This document shows, piece after piece, positions 15,514 to 24,477 of a stretch of DNA of 44,938 nucleotides. Positions within the stretch are counted from its first letter, which is position 1. Each line of letters opens with the position of its first letter. The DNA is from an uncultured Eubacteriales bacterium (GTDB taxonomy: Bacteria; Bacillota; Clostridia; Peptostreptococcales; Anaerovoracaceae). Below the pieces are notes generated by a model. The model saw nothing but the letters and a program-made list of their open reading frames with translations, did not search any database and had not been told where the DNA came from. The position numbers and the translations under genes were made by a program. Location of the stretch: assembly GCA_900315485.1 (NCBI GenBank), contig OMZI01000024.1, positions 1-44,938 of the forward strand. The letters run 5' to 3'.

Positions 15514-16377
15514 ATGAAGAGGAGCACACTGATCGCGCTGCTCGCGGCAGTTATGGTAATGGCAGGATCAGTCTTCAGCTTTGCAGCTGACGGACTTACA
15601 CTGGTATCGTCCTATCCTGAGGACGGACAGACCAACACTTCGATGGAGAACCTGGGCGTCAAGCTGACATTCAGCAATCCTATCAATTCAGACGAAGCCA
15701 GGAAGATCGACGAATCCAAGTTCAGCATCGTTGATGAAGAGGGTGAGAAGGTACCTGTTAAGGTTCTCTTCAGTGACAAGAATGACGGGCTGGTGCTCGT
15801 AGTTGCAGACGTCGATGAGGGGTTCATCGCCAAGAACAACTGCGAATATACACTGACGATCGATGCCGGTCTTGTGGACAACGATGGAAACGAACTTGCC
15901 AAGGCACAGACTGTAAGCTTCAGGACATACAACCAGAGAGTCAACAACATGGTCAACATGGCTATGATGTTCATCATGTTCGGCGGTATCATGTTCCTGA
16001 CTATGCGCCAGAACAAGCAGAAGGAAGAAGAAGCCCAGGATAAGAAGGAAGAGCCTAAGGAAGCTTTCAATCCTTACAGAGAGGCTAAGAGGACAGGAAA
16101 GTCCGTTGAAGAGGTCAAGGCTGAGCAGGCTAAGAAGGAAGAGAAGGAAGCCAAGAGAAAGGCCCGCAAGAAGAAAAAGGACGAGGCTCCTGCTGAGAAG
16201 AAGATTGAGAACTGCGCTCAGTATCTGAACAATGTATATCACGTTCACGCTCCTGCTCCGGTCAACAAGGCTGACAGATCTATGAATGCCCTGATCGCAA
16301 TGCGCAAGGAAGAGGCAAGAGCAGAGAAGGCTGAGAAGGCAGCAAGAGAAGCTGCAAAGAAGAGAAAGAGAAAATAA
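15514..16377 (+). CDS. Secreted or membrane-anchored Ig-like domain protein with basic cytoplasmic tail
   Basis: The 287-residue protein has a signal peptide (about 1-25, MKRSTLIALLAAVMVMAG then SFA). A Big_5/SbsA-like Ig domain (about 28-137) follows, with LVSSYPEDGQTNTS and a final TVSFRTYN. Next comes a methionine-rich transmembrane helix at about 146-164 and a long Lys/Glu/Ala-rich tail rich in basic runs. The external Ig domain may bind a surface ligand and the tail may contact nucleic acid or ribosomes; both are inference. CGGAGG precedes the ATG. It follows tadA by 21 bases and is probably cotranscribed. Confidence 0.8.
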   Translation: MKRSTLIALLAAVMVMAGSVFSFAADGLTLVSSYPEDGQTNTSMENLGVKLTFSNPINSDEARKIDESKFSIVDEEGEKVPVKVLFSDKNDGLVLVVADVDEGFIAKNNCEYTLTIDAGLVDNDGNELAKAQTVSFRTYNQRVNNMVNMAMMFIMFGGIMFLTMRQNKQKEEEAQDKKEEPKEAFNPYREAKRTGKSVEEVKAEQAKKEEKEAKRKARKKKKDEAPAEKKIENCAQYLNNVYHVHAPAPVNKADRSMNALIAMRKEEARAEKAEKAAREAAKKRKRK

Positions 16378-16424
16378 CGCATGAAGCGCGGCACGAAGCT
16401 CTGCGCAGATCGTAAAGGCAAAAG

Positions 16425-16451
16425 CGGGGAGCGGAATGCTCCCCGTTATTT
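16425..16451 (+). terminator. Rho-independent terminator
   Basis: CGGGGAGC (16425-16432) pairs with GCTCCCCG (16438-16445) around a five-base loop and is followed by TTATTT. It ends the tadA unit before ispE. Confidence 0.8.
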
Positions 16452-16500
16452 ATAGGAAGAGAGGATCCGGCGCCGGGATGACAGAACAGGCGGAACGATC

Positions 16501-17469
16501 ATGAATGAAATCACTCTGAACGCATACGCGAAGATCAACCTGTCCCTCGTTGTGACAGGAAAGAGGCCGGACGGATATCACAATATCCGGTCGCTGATGC
16601 AGGGAATCGGCCTCTGGGATGTGATTAAAATAACAAAATGTCCTGAAAATGGAACAAAATACAATTTGCCTCATTGCACAATCGGCGGCATTGATGTATA
16701 TTTATGTACGGATGTTGAAACAATCCCGATGGATATGAGCAATCTTGCGCTCAGGGGCATAGCCGCCGTGCTTGATGCCTGCGGCAGCGGCCGGGACGGA
16801 TCCGGCACCGGCACAGCAGACACTGTTTCTGCTCTGGTGGTGGATATCGAAAAGAAGCTGCCGGTGGCTGCGGGGATAGCAGGAGGCAGCGGTAATGCAG
16901 CTGCGTGCATGCTCGGAATGAATGCTCTTCTGGGCAGCCCGATGAGTCTCAGGGAACTGATGGAGGCCGGTGCCGGCGTAGGCGCCGATGTCCCGTTCTC
17001 TCTGATGATGAATGCAAGGCGCAATGACGGGACGCTCGCCGGGCTGAGGGGACTGGAGGAGGCGAGCACCGCCGCGTGGATCGGCGGGATCGGCGACATC
17101 GTGGATCCGGCTGAGCCGCGTATGTATTACACAGTGATGGCCAATCCGGGAATCTCTGTTTCAACAAAGGCTGCCTACGAGGCGATCGATGCAATCATCG
17201 GAGCACAGGGCAGGGAGACAGATGAGTATCCGCTCTTCGTCAATGATCTTGAGAGCTACACTCTCAGGGATTATCCGGAGGCGGCAAGACTCAGGACTGT
17301 CATGCAGGAGCAGCTTGACGCAGACATCGTGATGATGAGCGGCAGCGGACCGACTATGATCGCATATTACGGAGACCGCGGCAGAGCGGAAAAAGGTTTT
17401 GCCCGCATGGAGAAGATCTGCGGAAGCGAACCCGGCTGGAGGACCTGGCTGACAGTTACAGGAGAATAG
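16501..17469 (+). CDS. ispE: 4-(cytidine 5'-diphospho)-2-C-methyl-D-erythritol kinase
   Basis: The 322-residue GHMP kinase phosphorylates CDP-methylerythritol in the non-mevalonate isoprenoid pathway. Family marks are AYAKINLSL at the N-terminus, the ATP-binding LPVAAGIAGGSGNAAA near residue 125, GADVPF near 165 and MSGSGPTMIA near 280. Length is slightly above the usual 280-300 residues because of an insert near 55-105. The ribosome site is weak. The regulator gene downstream begins 86 bases later. Confidence 0.94.
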   Translation: MNEITLNAYAKINLSLVVTGKRPDGYHNIRSLMQGIGLWDVIKITKCPENGTKYNLPHCTIGGIDVYLCTDVETIPMDMSNLALRGIAAVLDACGSGRDGSGTGTADTVSALVVDIEKKLPVAAGIAGGSGNAAACMLGMNALLGSPMSLRELMEAGAGVGADVPFSLMMNARRNDGTLAGLRGLEEASTAAWIGGIGDIVDPAEPRMYYTVMANPGISVSTKAAYEAIDAIIGAQGRETDEYPLFVNDLESYTLRDYPEAARLRTVMQEQLDADIVMMSGSGPTMIAYYGDRGRAEKGFARMEKICGSEPGWRTWLTVTGE

Positions 17470-17477
17470 AACCGTAC

Positions 17478-17501
17478 ATCTGTTGTCAGAGGATGACAGA
17501 T
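17478..17501. promoter_or_regulatory. Imperfect palindrome upstream of the GntR gene
   Basis: TGTCA-GAGGA-TGACA is a perfect 5-5-5 palindrome with partial extension to ATCTGT/ACAGAT. It lies about 60 bases before the GntR-family start codon and could be an autoregulatory site. There is no direct support. Confidence 0.3.
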
Positions 17502-17555
17502 ACAGCTTGCAGATATTACGTGAAGGCCCCCTCAAACACCTAAGGAGATGAACCT

Positions 17556-18239
17556 ATGATGGAGATCCAACTGAAAGTACAGAAACCGCTTAAAGATCTG
17601 GTATATCTTGAGCTGAAGCACAAGATCCTTACTGGTGAGATAGTATCACAGACAAGGCTGATGGAGATCGATCTGTCTGAGAAGATGAATGTCAGCAGAA
17701 CGCCTATCAGAGAGGCTATCAAGAGACTGGCTGATGATGGTCTGGTCAAGGTAGAGCCGAGAAGAGGCGCTTATGTTGCCAACATCTCGATCAAGGATAT
17801 GCTCGATGTCTTCGAGGTAAGAGAGGACATGGAGGGCTTTGCAGCCAAGCTTGCAGCTGAGAGGATCACCGATGAGGAGAAGGCTGAGCTGCGTCAGATA
17901 GCAGCTGAGTATGATGAAGCGCTCAGAGCAGGCAACAAGGAGACTATCATCGAGCTTGATGAGAAGTTCCACAACTTCATCGTCGTGTGCAGCGGCAACG
18001 AGACACTCAGCGAGCTGGTCAAGTATGTTCAGGAGCTCTCACTGAGATTCAGGTATCTGTACTACAACGACTATTCGCTGTATGAATCCACCGCAGAGCA
18101 GCACACCAGGATCATGGAAGCCATCAATAACGGCAGATCTGAAGAGGCGAGATTCGAGGCTGACGCTCACGTCAAGGCTCTCAAGGAATTCGTCTTTGAG
18201 CTAGGCAAGAAGATGAAGGCCATGGGTGATACAGAATAG
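17556..18239 (+). CDS. GntR family regulator, FadR/FCD subfamily
   Basis: The 227-residue protein has a winged helix-turn-helix at about 10-75 (LVYLELKHKILTGEI, then NVSRTPIREAIKRLADDGLVKVEPRRGAYVA). A C-terminal FCD domain follows with the metal-binding histidines in EKFHNFIV, EQHTRIM and DAHVKAL. FCD regulators usually sense small organic acids. AAGGAGATG precedes the start; the second codon is also ATG. It stands alone between ispE and a terminator, so the regulon is not obvious. Confidence 0.9.
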   Translation: MMEIQLKVQKPLKDLVYLELKHKILTGEIVSQTRLMEIDLSEKMNVSRTPIREAIKRLADDGLVKVEPRRGAYVANISIKDMLDVFEVREDMEGFAAKLAAERITDEEKAELRQIAAEYDEALRAGNKETIIELDEKFHNFIVVCSGNETLSELVKYVQELSLRFRYLYYNDYSLYESTAEQHTRIMEAINNGRSEEARFEADAHVKALKEFVFELGKKMKAMGDTE

Positions 18240-18251
18240 GGAATAAGAATC

Positions 18252-18287
18252 AAAGGCTGAACTCGGTATCTGAGCTCAGCCTTTTTT
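18252..18287 (+). terminator. Rho-independent terminator of the GntR gene
   Basis: GGCTGA (18255-18260) pairs with TCAGCC (18276-18281), with an inner CTC/GAG, and is followed by TTTTTT. Confidence 0.85.
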
Positions 18288-18316
18288 ATGACAATGGGGA
18301 CGGTTCTCATTGTCAT
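18288..18316. repeat. REPIN-like palindromic repeat, copy A
   Basis: The perfect arms ATGACAATG and CATTGTCAT flank the core GGGACGGTTCT. The same 29-base unit occurs in reverse complement at 31896-31924, with degenerate relatives at 28150-28213 and 31928-31973. The GGGGACGG core is typical of a repeat family common in Clostridia. Confidence 0.8.
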
Positions 18317-18336
18317 CATATTATCTGCAGAAATGA

Positions 18337-18366
18337 AAAGGTGCTGTCCCTGCGGGCAGCACCTTT
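18337..18366 (-). terminator. Rho-independent terminator of htrA
   Basis: AAAGGTGCTG (18337-18346) and CAGCACCTTT (18357-18366) form a perfect 10-base stem. On the minus strand TTTTCATTTC follows. It lies ten bases after the htrA stop codon. Confidence 0.85.
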
Positions 18367-18375
18367 CTGGTTGTT

Positions 18376-19827
18376 CTAGAGATTGGAGTCTGTGTATTCC
18401 TCGAGCTCGGTCTTGATCTCGATCTCCTGTCCGCTTCTGCTGACTACGATCGTGACAACATCACCGGCTTTGTGCTTCTTGACTGCAGCTACGAACTGCT
18501 GTGATGAATTGATCTCTTCACCGTCAAGAGAAACGATGCGGTCCTCAGACTGGAAGCCGGCCTTCTTTGCGTTCTCGCCGGTTACCTGAGTGATGTATAC
18601 GCCTGCTGATTCAAGCTGGTAGTAACGCGCACTGTCTTCGGATACATCTGCGATAGTGACACCGACGACAGGTCTTGTCGTTACATTACCGTTCTCGATA
18701 ATGTCGTCTATATCATCAACGACTGAGTTGATAGGGAGCGCGAATGCGAGTCCCTCGATGCCGACACCGGAACTCTTGGCGTCTACGATACCGATCAGCT
18801 CCCCCTTGCTGTTGAAGAGTCCGCCGCCGGAGTTTCCGCCGTTGACCGCTGCGTCAGTCTGCATCAGAGAAAGTGTGCGGCCTTCGATCGTAAGGTTTCT
18901 GTCAAGCGCGCTGATGATTCCCGTTGTAGCTGTACCGCCGAGCTGACCGAGCGGGTTACCGATAGCAACTGCCGTATCACCGACCTCAACTGTGCTGCTG
19001 TCGCCCACCTTTGCAGGTTTCAGGTCAGAGGCGTTGATCTTGATGACGGCGATATCCATGTCGTTGTTTCCGCCTACGATGGAAGCAGGGTAAGTCTCGC
19101 CGTTGTGGAGTGTTACCTGCACCTTATTGGCGCCCTGTATTACGTGGTAGTTCGTCACTATATATCCGTCTTTGCTGTAAATGACGCCTGAACCGGCACC
19201 TTCGACCGGCTGCATCTGACCGAAGTAGCCCTGAGCTGTTCCGGAAACAAGGATCTCAACTACGGAGTCGGCGTTCATGTCAACGATCTCGGAAATGGTG
19301 AGGTCGCTGCCGGTAGCTTCGCTGATGGACTTGGATGATGATCCGCCGCCTGCCGCAGGTGAGGAGCTGCTTCCCGTGCTTCCGCTGTTGAGAGCCCCGC
19401 CTATGAGAGCGCCGAGTACCGAACTGACGAGCATTGTCAGCACCATGCACACCGCAAGGGCACCCTTGGTGACATATCTCGGGTCACGGGCAGGCCTGCT
19501 GTAGGTCTGCACATGGCTGTCTGCAGGTTCTGCGCGGTGATATACCTCTTCTGCAGTACCGGCATTTTCTCCTGCTGCATTGCAGGCATCCTCTTCAGCC
19601 TTTTCAGCCTGATATCTTCCGGTGTAGGACTTGTAATCTTCAAGATAGCGGTCGGCCGGCTCTGCCGGTTCACTTCTGTGAGGAACCTCTTCGGCTTCCA
19701 CATCTTTAGGAACATCCACATCAACGGTGAATTCGTTTTGCCCGGAAACGATCCCGCTGTTCTGCGATACCTTTTCAGGTTCCGGATCATCTCCGAAAGT
19801 TACGATTGTTCTGTCTTTTTCATCCAT
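18376..19827 (-). CDS. htrA: Membrane-anchored HtrA/DegP-type serine protease
   Basis: The 483-residue protein has a long acidic N-terminal cytoplasmic part (1-119), one transmembrane helix (about 122-147) and a glycine/serine linker. An extracytoplasmic trypsin-like domain follows with the catalytic triad His228 (VTNYHVI), Asp258 (DMDIAV) and Ser333 (GNSGGG). One PDZ domain lies at about 385-475. Such proteases degrade or refold damaged surface proteins. The ATG at 19827 follows GAGGATATATATT and is preferred over a start 17 codons upstream. It is a single-gene unit with its own terminator. Confidence 0.93.
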   Translation of the reverse strand: MDEKDRTIVTFGDDPEPEKVSQNSGIVSGQNEFTVDVDVPKDVEAEEVPHRSEPAEPADRYLEDYKSYTGRYQAEKAEEDACNAAGENAGTAEEVYHRAEPADSHVQTYSRPARDPRYVTKGALAVCMVLTMLVSSVLGALIGGALNSGSTGSSSSPAAGGGSSSKSISEATGSDLTISEIVDMNADSVVEILVSGTAQGYFGQMQPVEGAGSGVIYSKDGYIVTNYHVIQGANKVQVTLHNGETYPASIVGGNNDMDIAVIKINASDLKPAKVGDSSTVEVGDTAVAIGNPLGQLGGTATTGIISALDRNLTIEGRTLSLMQTDAAVNGGNSGGGLFNSKGELIGIVDAKSSGVGIEGLAFALPINSVVDDIDDIIENGNVTTRPVVGVTIADVSEDSARYYQLESAGVYITQVTGENAKKAGFQSEDRIVSLDGEEINSSQQFVAAVKKHKAGDVVTIVVSRSGQEIEIKTELEEYTDSNL

Positions 19828-20215
19828 AATATATATCCTCTGTGCGGCCGGCGATCTCTGGCCGCAGCCTCCTTTCATTTACCTTTTCAGAATCTGCGGC
19901 AGTACAGTCTCAATGCAAAGCAGCAAAGAGTTTCCTGCAGCTGTATTCTCCGACAAGTTCCTTAAACTGACTTTAAAACTTCAGTAGTCTGTTCGGCCCG
20001 GATAATATCCACATAATTGTACACCAAATATGATAATCGTGGAATATGTCATTAGCGTGTTGCAGATGATCAAAGGCGTAATAATGTTGGTTTACGGCCT
20101 GTATTATCCTATGATTGTCGGATTTCTATCGGGGCGGAGTTGCTTTAACATAGTATCAGATTCAGATGGAGTGGATCGGATACAGATATTCCGGATATAA
20201 AAAAGGAGGATTATT
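19828..20215. other. Intergenic region between htrA and the 71-residue protein gene
   Basis: This 388-bp stretch separates divergent genes and must hold promoters for both. Several AT-rich hexamers are present (for example TATTAT near 20103), but none pairs with a convincing -35 at 16-18 bp. I see no further gene, tRNA or riboswitch here. An AAAGGAGG ribosome site lies at the right edge. Confidence 0.5.
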
Positions 20216-20431
20216 ATGGCACTTTCATTAGATTCCAAGATCAAGGACATCATGAGATCACCTGAGGGCAAGGCTGTTATGGAAAAGTGGGCACCTGGTT
20301 CAACATCAGATCCAAGAATGAAGCTGGTAGGCGCACTGACATACCGCAAGCTGCTGAGCTATCCTGAATCAGCTGAGGTAGCTGTTCATGCAGATGAAAT
20401 CGATGCAGAACTGAAGGCGTGCTCAAGATAA
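20216..20431 (+). CDS. Small 71-residue protein, unknown function
   Basis: The protein is soluble and mainly helical. Its pattern (LSLDSKIKDIMRSPEGKAVMEKWAPG, then MKLVGALTYRKLLSYP) resembles a short helical module that I recall at the C-terminus of some Firmicutes hydrolases and dehydrogenases; that similarity is from memory and uncertain. A strong AAAGGAGG site precedes the ATG and a strong terminator follows, so it is a real gene. It neighbours the PucR regulator and the SDR/GcvT-like cluster, which may be its functional context. Confidence 0.75.
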   Translation: MALSLDSKIKDIMRSPEGKAVMEKWAPGSTSDPRMKLVGALTYRKLLSYPESAEVAVHADEIDAELKACSR

Positions 20432-20449
20432 TATAGCAATAAAAGAAGA

Positions 20450-20496
20450 GGGCTTCGCATCCGGCTGTTAACATGAGCCGGTGCGGGCCCTTTTTT
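20450..20496 (+). terminator. Rho-independent terminator
   Basis: A long stem from GGGC (20450-20453) to GCCC (20487-20490), including CCGGCT/AGCCGG, is followed by TTTTTT. It ends the small gene and converges on the PucR gene. Confidence 0.85.
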
Positions 20497-20508
20497 CGTG
20501 TGTTCATG

Positions 20509-22050
20509 TCAGTTTGATCTCATGAGTTCCTCGATGCTCATAGCCTTGAGAAGGATCTCAAGCTGAAGCCTTCTGTCAGAATCCCGGAGATCTATCCCGA
20601 GTTCCCGTTCGATCCTTGATATGCGGTCTATGAGTGTTGAACGGTGAATATACAGGCGTTTTGCTGTAGCGGTATATGACATGTTCTCCTCCAGAAAGGC
20701 TGTAAGTGTCTGAAGGTATGAGATGCCGCCATCCTTGTCGTGTTCAAGAAGTGAGGCAAAACCTGCCGGATAGTACGCTTCAGGAGGAAGCCCGCCAAGA
20801 GAGTTGATGACCATTTCCGTAAGTGCGTAGCTCTCAAAATAGAAAAGCGTTCCCTGAGGAGCCAGCAAGGTTCCGTTTTCGGAAGCGGACCTTGCCTGAA
20901 GATAGTAGACGCGGATGCTGAAAATATCTGAAAACTCATTGGATATGCCCGCGTACATTCCCATCTGTTCAGCAAGATGACGGAGCTTCTCATTCAGCAC
21001 AGGGAGGTATTCTGACGGCTGGTCCTGGGCGGCAGAACAGAGCCTGCCTGTATTGATAAATGCAAGGACAGCATTGTCATGTATGAAAGCCGGGGAATCA
21101 GCAAAGGTGTCCTCGAGTATGTCACAGATGTATGAAAGAGGAAGCTGGTTGTTCATTCTGTTGAACCGGAGATACACGCATCTGTATACAGTCATTCTGT
21201 TGGAGCTGTTAATGAGCAGTCTCTGCGAATAGGAAAGAGGCTGCTCTTCGACCAGATTCTGCATCGCCTTACGAATCGAGGAATCCGGATCATAAAGAAC
21301 GGAAGGGTTTCGCTCCATGGCGGTCTGAAGGCACTTTGCAAGAAACTCGGCAAGTGCACTGTCTCCATCAGAGAAATCATCGTTTTCATATGCAACAACC
21401 AGACAACCGATATACTGGTCATACTTGCTGAAAAGATTGACACAGAGGGACCTGTTGCCATAGATGTTGACCTTTAATGCGCTTTTTTCATTGGTTCTGA
21501 GGTCTGATGCTGACAGGAATTTTGACAGGGATTCAGCGTTAAGCGTTCCGGTCCCGGTGCTTGCCCATGCCGACTCCTGGAATGCGGCCGTGCTTGTGAC
21601 CACTTTGAATGATTTGTCCAGCAGATACAGCGGCCGCCCGAATATCTCTGATGAATCGGACAACAGCTTTTCTGCATCAGGAGATGAGATAAGATCATTC
21701 AGCAGAGTATTCTCCCAGCTGTCGTACTTGTCGTAAATGCTCTGCAGCAGCTGGTAAACCTTGAAGAAGTCACTCCTGCTTTTTATTGTAATGAGGCACA
21801 GATTATCTCTGTAATGATTCAGAGTAAAATTCTCGCCGATACAGACGAGAACACAGTCTTCCTGTATGCGCGGCCGCTGGGGAAGGTGTTCGACCGTTGC
21901 GAGGTAGAGATGTCCGGACTGAAATACGAACTCACTCTCCATGTAGAATTCAGGACGGGATATTGTAAGGGATTCATTCCTCGGACCGGAGATATCCGCG
22001 TTATAGTGACGCGTGAGTTCCCTGTATATGATATCTGCGTTGAGCTTCAT
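20509..22050 (-). CDS. PucR/CdaR-type transcriptional regulator
   Basis: The 513-residue protein ends in the PucR-type helix-turn-helix (about 455-500: LTAFLEENMSYTATAKRLYIHRSTLIDRISRIEREL). The central region is likely a GGDEF-like or GAF-like sensor. The N-terminal 120 residues resemble regulators of purine and aromatic catabolism. AAGGAGTG precedes the ATG at 22050. It diverges from the SDR, cysteine-rich and GcvT-like genes, so it is the likely activator of that set. The effector is probably the substrate, which is unknown. Confidence 0.85.
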   Translation of the reverse strand: MKLNADIIYRELTRHYNADISGPRNESLTISRPEFYMESEFVFQSGHLYLATVEHLPQRPRIQEDCVLVCIGENFTLNHYRDNLCLITIKSRSDFFKVYQLLQSIYDKYDSWENTLLNDLISSPDAEKLLSDSSEIFGRPLYLLDKSFKVVTSTAAFQESAWASTGTGTLNAESLSKFLSASDLRTNEKSALKVNIYGNRSLCVNLFSKYDQYIGCLVVAYENDDFSDGDSALAEFLAKCLQTAMERNPSVLYDPDSSIRKAMQNLVEEQPLSYSQRLLINSSNRMTVYRCVYLRFNRMNNQLPLSYICDILEDTFADSPAFIHDNAVLAFINTGRLCSAAQDQPSEYLPVLNEKLRHLAEQMGMYAGISNEFSDIFSIRVYYLQARSASENGTLLAPQGTLFYFESYALTEMVINSLGGLPPEAYYPAGFASLLEHDKDGGISYLQTLTAFLEENMSYTATAKRLYIHRSTLIDRISRIERELGIDLRDSDRRLQLEILLKAMSIEELMRSN

Positions 22051-22317
22051 GGGTAACACTCCTTGTTCTGTACCGTCAAAATGTAGGACTCTTGTTAATA
22101 ATAATAGCAAAAAAGACGGGCCGGCGGGAGCATTTTAGCGCGAAATATTAAATCCCCATCAACTTCGCTGTAACAGGCTCCCTGATACCGACATAAAGTG
22201 GACAGAAGGCCTCAAAAAACCTCCGATTGTTGTATTATCGCAGGCCCGCAGCTTCAAGTAATATATCAGTGTCAACAATATTATAAAGAGGAAGTAGGTC
22301 AAAGGAGGGACTCTATT

Positions 22318-23223
22318 ATGGCTTTCACAGAATCTGATAAAGCAATGCTTGAGGGTTATATCGCATCCGCCCGTCCGTTTGCCGACATGTTCTCGGTAAA
22401 GGATAAGGTAGCACTTGTAACCGGAGGATCATCCGGACTTGGATTTGATATCACGCTCAGACTCCTTCAGGGAGGTGCCAAGGTAGTTATCGCATCCAAC
22501 TCCAGGATCGAGGAAGAGGCATCCATGCCGCTGTTCGCTGAGCAGGGCTTCGGAGATGATGTAAAGTTCTGCTTCACAGATGTAAGAGAGGAAGCAGACG
22601 TTGAGAAGCTGGTAGCATACACAGTTGACACTTTTGGCTCGCTGGATATTTTCGTCAACAGCGCTGCGATCTGGAATTATGCAAAAGTCTATGATCTGCC
22701 TAAGGAAGACCTCCAGCTGGTATTCGAAACCAACGTATACGGTGCTTTCTACGGAGTAAAGCATGTAAGCAAGTACATGAAGGAACACGGCATCGCGGGC
22801 AAGATCGTGCTGATCTCTTCAAACAGCCCGATAATGCCGTATCCGGTATTCGGAGGATATCCGCACTATGCATCAAGCAAGGCGGCTGTCATGGGTCTTG
22901 TGACAGAGGCGGCCAAGGAGCTCAAGAGATACGGGATCATGATCAACAGCATTGCACCGGGCGGAATGGTCACACCGGGCGCGGCAGGAAACCTCGCGAG
23001 CGAGCTTATCACTGAAGAGCAGCAGGATGAATTCTATGAAGAACTGATGGTATGGCAGGTAGACGGTCAGCTTCCTGTAGATCAGGTCGGAATGATGGCT
23101 TATACATTCTGCACCCCGGTAGCAGACGGGATCACAGGCGAGACCATCGTTGTAGACGGCGGCGCGACACACAATATCGTTAAGTACCAGGCTGCTATCG
23201 ATGCATTCCCTGAGGAAGAATAG
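22318..23223 (+). CDS. Short-chain dehydrogenase/reductase (SDR)
   Basis: The 301-residue NAD(P)-dependent oxidoreductase shows the Rossmann motif VTGGSSGLGFD near residue 33, NSAAIW near 118, the catalytic Ser region ISSNSP and YASSKAA with the catalytic Tyr-Lys. It extends about 20 residues at the N-terminus and 20 at the C-terminus relative to a minimal SDR. AAAGGAGG precedes the ATG at 22318, ruling out a longer in-frame start. It is the first gene of a three-gene unit with a cysteine-rich protein and a GcvT-like protein, so it may oxidise the substrate or product of that pathway. Confidence 0.92.
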   Translation: MAFTESDKAMLEGYIASARPFADMFSVKDKVALVTGGSSGLGFDITLRLLQGGAKVVIASNSRIEEEASMPLFAEQGFGDDVKFCFTDVREEADVEKLVAYTVDTFGSLDIFVNSAAIWNYAKVYDLPKEDLQLVFETNVYGAFYGVKHVSKYMKEHGIAGKIVLISSNSPIMPYPVFGGYPHYASSKAAVMGLVTEAAKELKRYGIMINSIAPGGMVTPGAAGNLASELITEEQQDEFYEELMVWQVDGQLPVDQVGMMAYTFCTPVADGITGETIVVDGGATHNIVKYQAAIDAFPEEE

Positions 23224-23236
23224 AGAGGTGGAAAAC

Positions 23237-24466
23237 ATGGGCAAAAAAATAGATGGAAGAATACCTCAGAATTCCGGCGACGGTGCCGGTTTCAAGCAGT
23301 ACAATGCAGTACAGTCACCATGGAACAAGCTTATGTCTTATCAGGATGCGCTCCACTATGCATCCAGATTCGAATCTGTCCTGAGTGCTGCTGTAGCTCA
23401 GGCATACAGGATCATCATTCCTGATTATGCTACAAGAGCATCCGAAATGTGCAAGGAAGCATATGGAAGACTGCTCTATACAGGAATGAACTATCCTAAT
23501 GATGACGGATTCGGCATCCATCCTTTCATGTGCGGATCATATCCGGGCGCACTTATCGGAGACAAGGGCGATGATGCTCTTCTGATGTGCGGAAGATGTC
23601 AGGATTTCGGAACATACAGATGCGAGAAGGAACTCGATGTCTGTGACTGGGATATCTGCGGCTCTGAGCTCTGCCGTGCAACGACCATGTCTCTTCAGGG
23701 ACAGGCAGACGCGACTGCAAGCAGACACCGCAAGGGCCACAAGCTCGACTACATGATGGTAGAAGCCAAGGGCTGCGGGGACAGACACTGCAGGATCATC
23801 GCAGAGAACAGAGAAAAATACCCTGCACCTGATCATGAACTGTGGGAGTCGTTCGGACCGGCAGTTTCCGATGATTATAAGAAATACACCGAGGAAGAGG
23901 ACTGCGTATCCGAATCCATGATGTTCAGGGAAGAGTGTAATTACCGTTTTGTCAACGGAACCAACAACGAGACGGATTCATCGAATCAGATGGTCAATAT
24001 GTCAACAGCTGCTTCCCTGTATCTGCTGCCTGCGATCGACAATGCTGTAAAGCTCGAGTACACAACTGCGGAGAATGCTGAATGGATCAAGAAGTGCGTA
24101 CTTGAAGCTGCAGGCAAAGCGATGTTCGGTGAGAGATACGCGATCAGAGCATGCAGAGAGTGGCTCGGCGTACCTGACAGCATCGGAGAAGACGGCAGAG
24201 TCCTCGGCGGAGTTATCGAGATGCTGCTGCAGTCGCTGGTATGCGGCTATGAGATCGAAGCCTTCAACAAAGATGAGGTCATCTATGTAATCAACAGAGG
24301 AGATCTTGCGATCACAGGAACGCAGTCCCTGTGTGAGGCTCATCTGTACATGTGGAACGGCATGGTCAAGACTCTGGTCAATGCTATGTGGTCCGTATGG
24401 GAAGAGGATTCTCCTAAGGGCAAGATGAGAATCAGGATCGGTAAGAAGATTGACAAGTTCATGTAA
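23237..24466 (+). CDS. Cysteine-rich protein of unknown family in the GcvT-like cluster
   Basis: This 409-residue soluble protein is not a family I recognise with confidence. The central part has many cysteines: Cys99, Cys118-x2-Cys121, Cys129, Cys136, Cys141, Cys146, then KGCGDRHC (Cys180, Cys185). Two His-rich spots follow (RHRKGH). The CGDRHC element faintly resembles the end of 4VR or thiazoline-carboxylate hydrolase-like domains. The C-terminal half is helical and cysteine-poor. The ATG at 23237, after AGAGAGGTGG, lies 14 bases past the SDR stop. Tight placement between an SDR and a folate-binding GcvT-like protein suggests a metal- or Fe-S-bearing partner or substrate-cleaving subunit; this is inference. 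Confidence 0.75.
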   Translation: MGKKIDGRIPQNSGDGAGFKQYNAVQSPWNKLMSYQDALHYASRFESVLSAAVAQAYRIIIPDYATRASEMCKEAYGRLLYTGMNYPNDDGFGIHPFMCGSYPGALIGDKGDDALLMCGRCQDFGTYRCEKELDVCDWDICGSELCRATTMSLQGQADATASRHRKGHKLDYMMVEAKGCGDRHCRIIAENREKYPAPDHELWESFGPAVSDDYKKYTEEEDCVSESMMFREECNYRFVNGTNNETDSSNQMVNMSTAASLYLLPAIDNAVKLEYTTAENAEWIKKCVLEAAGKAMFGERYAIRACREWLGVPDSIGEDGRVLGGVIEMLLQSLVCGYEIEAFNKDEVIYVINRGDLAITGTQSLCEAHLYMWNGMVKTLVNAMWSVWEEDSPKGKMRIRIGKKIDKFM

Positions 24467-24477
24467 GGAGGGCTGCG

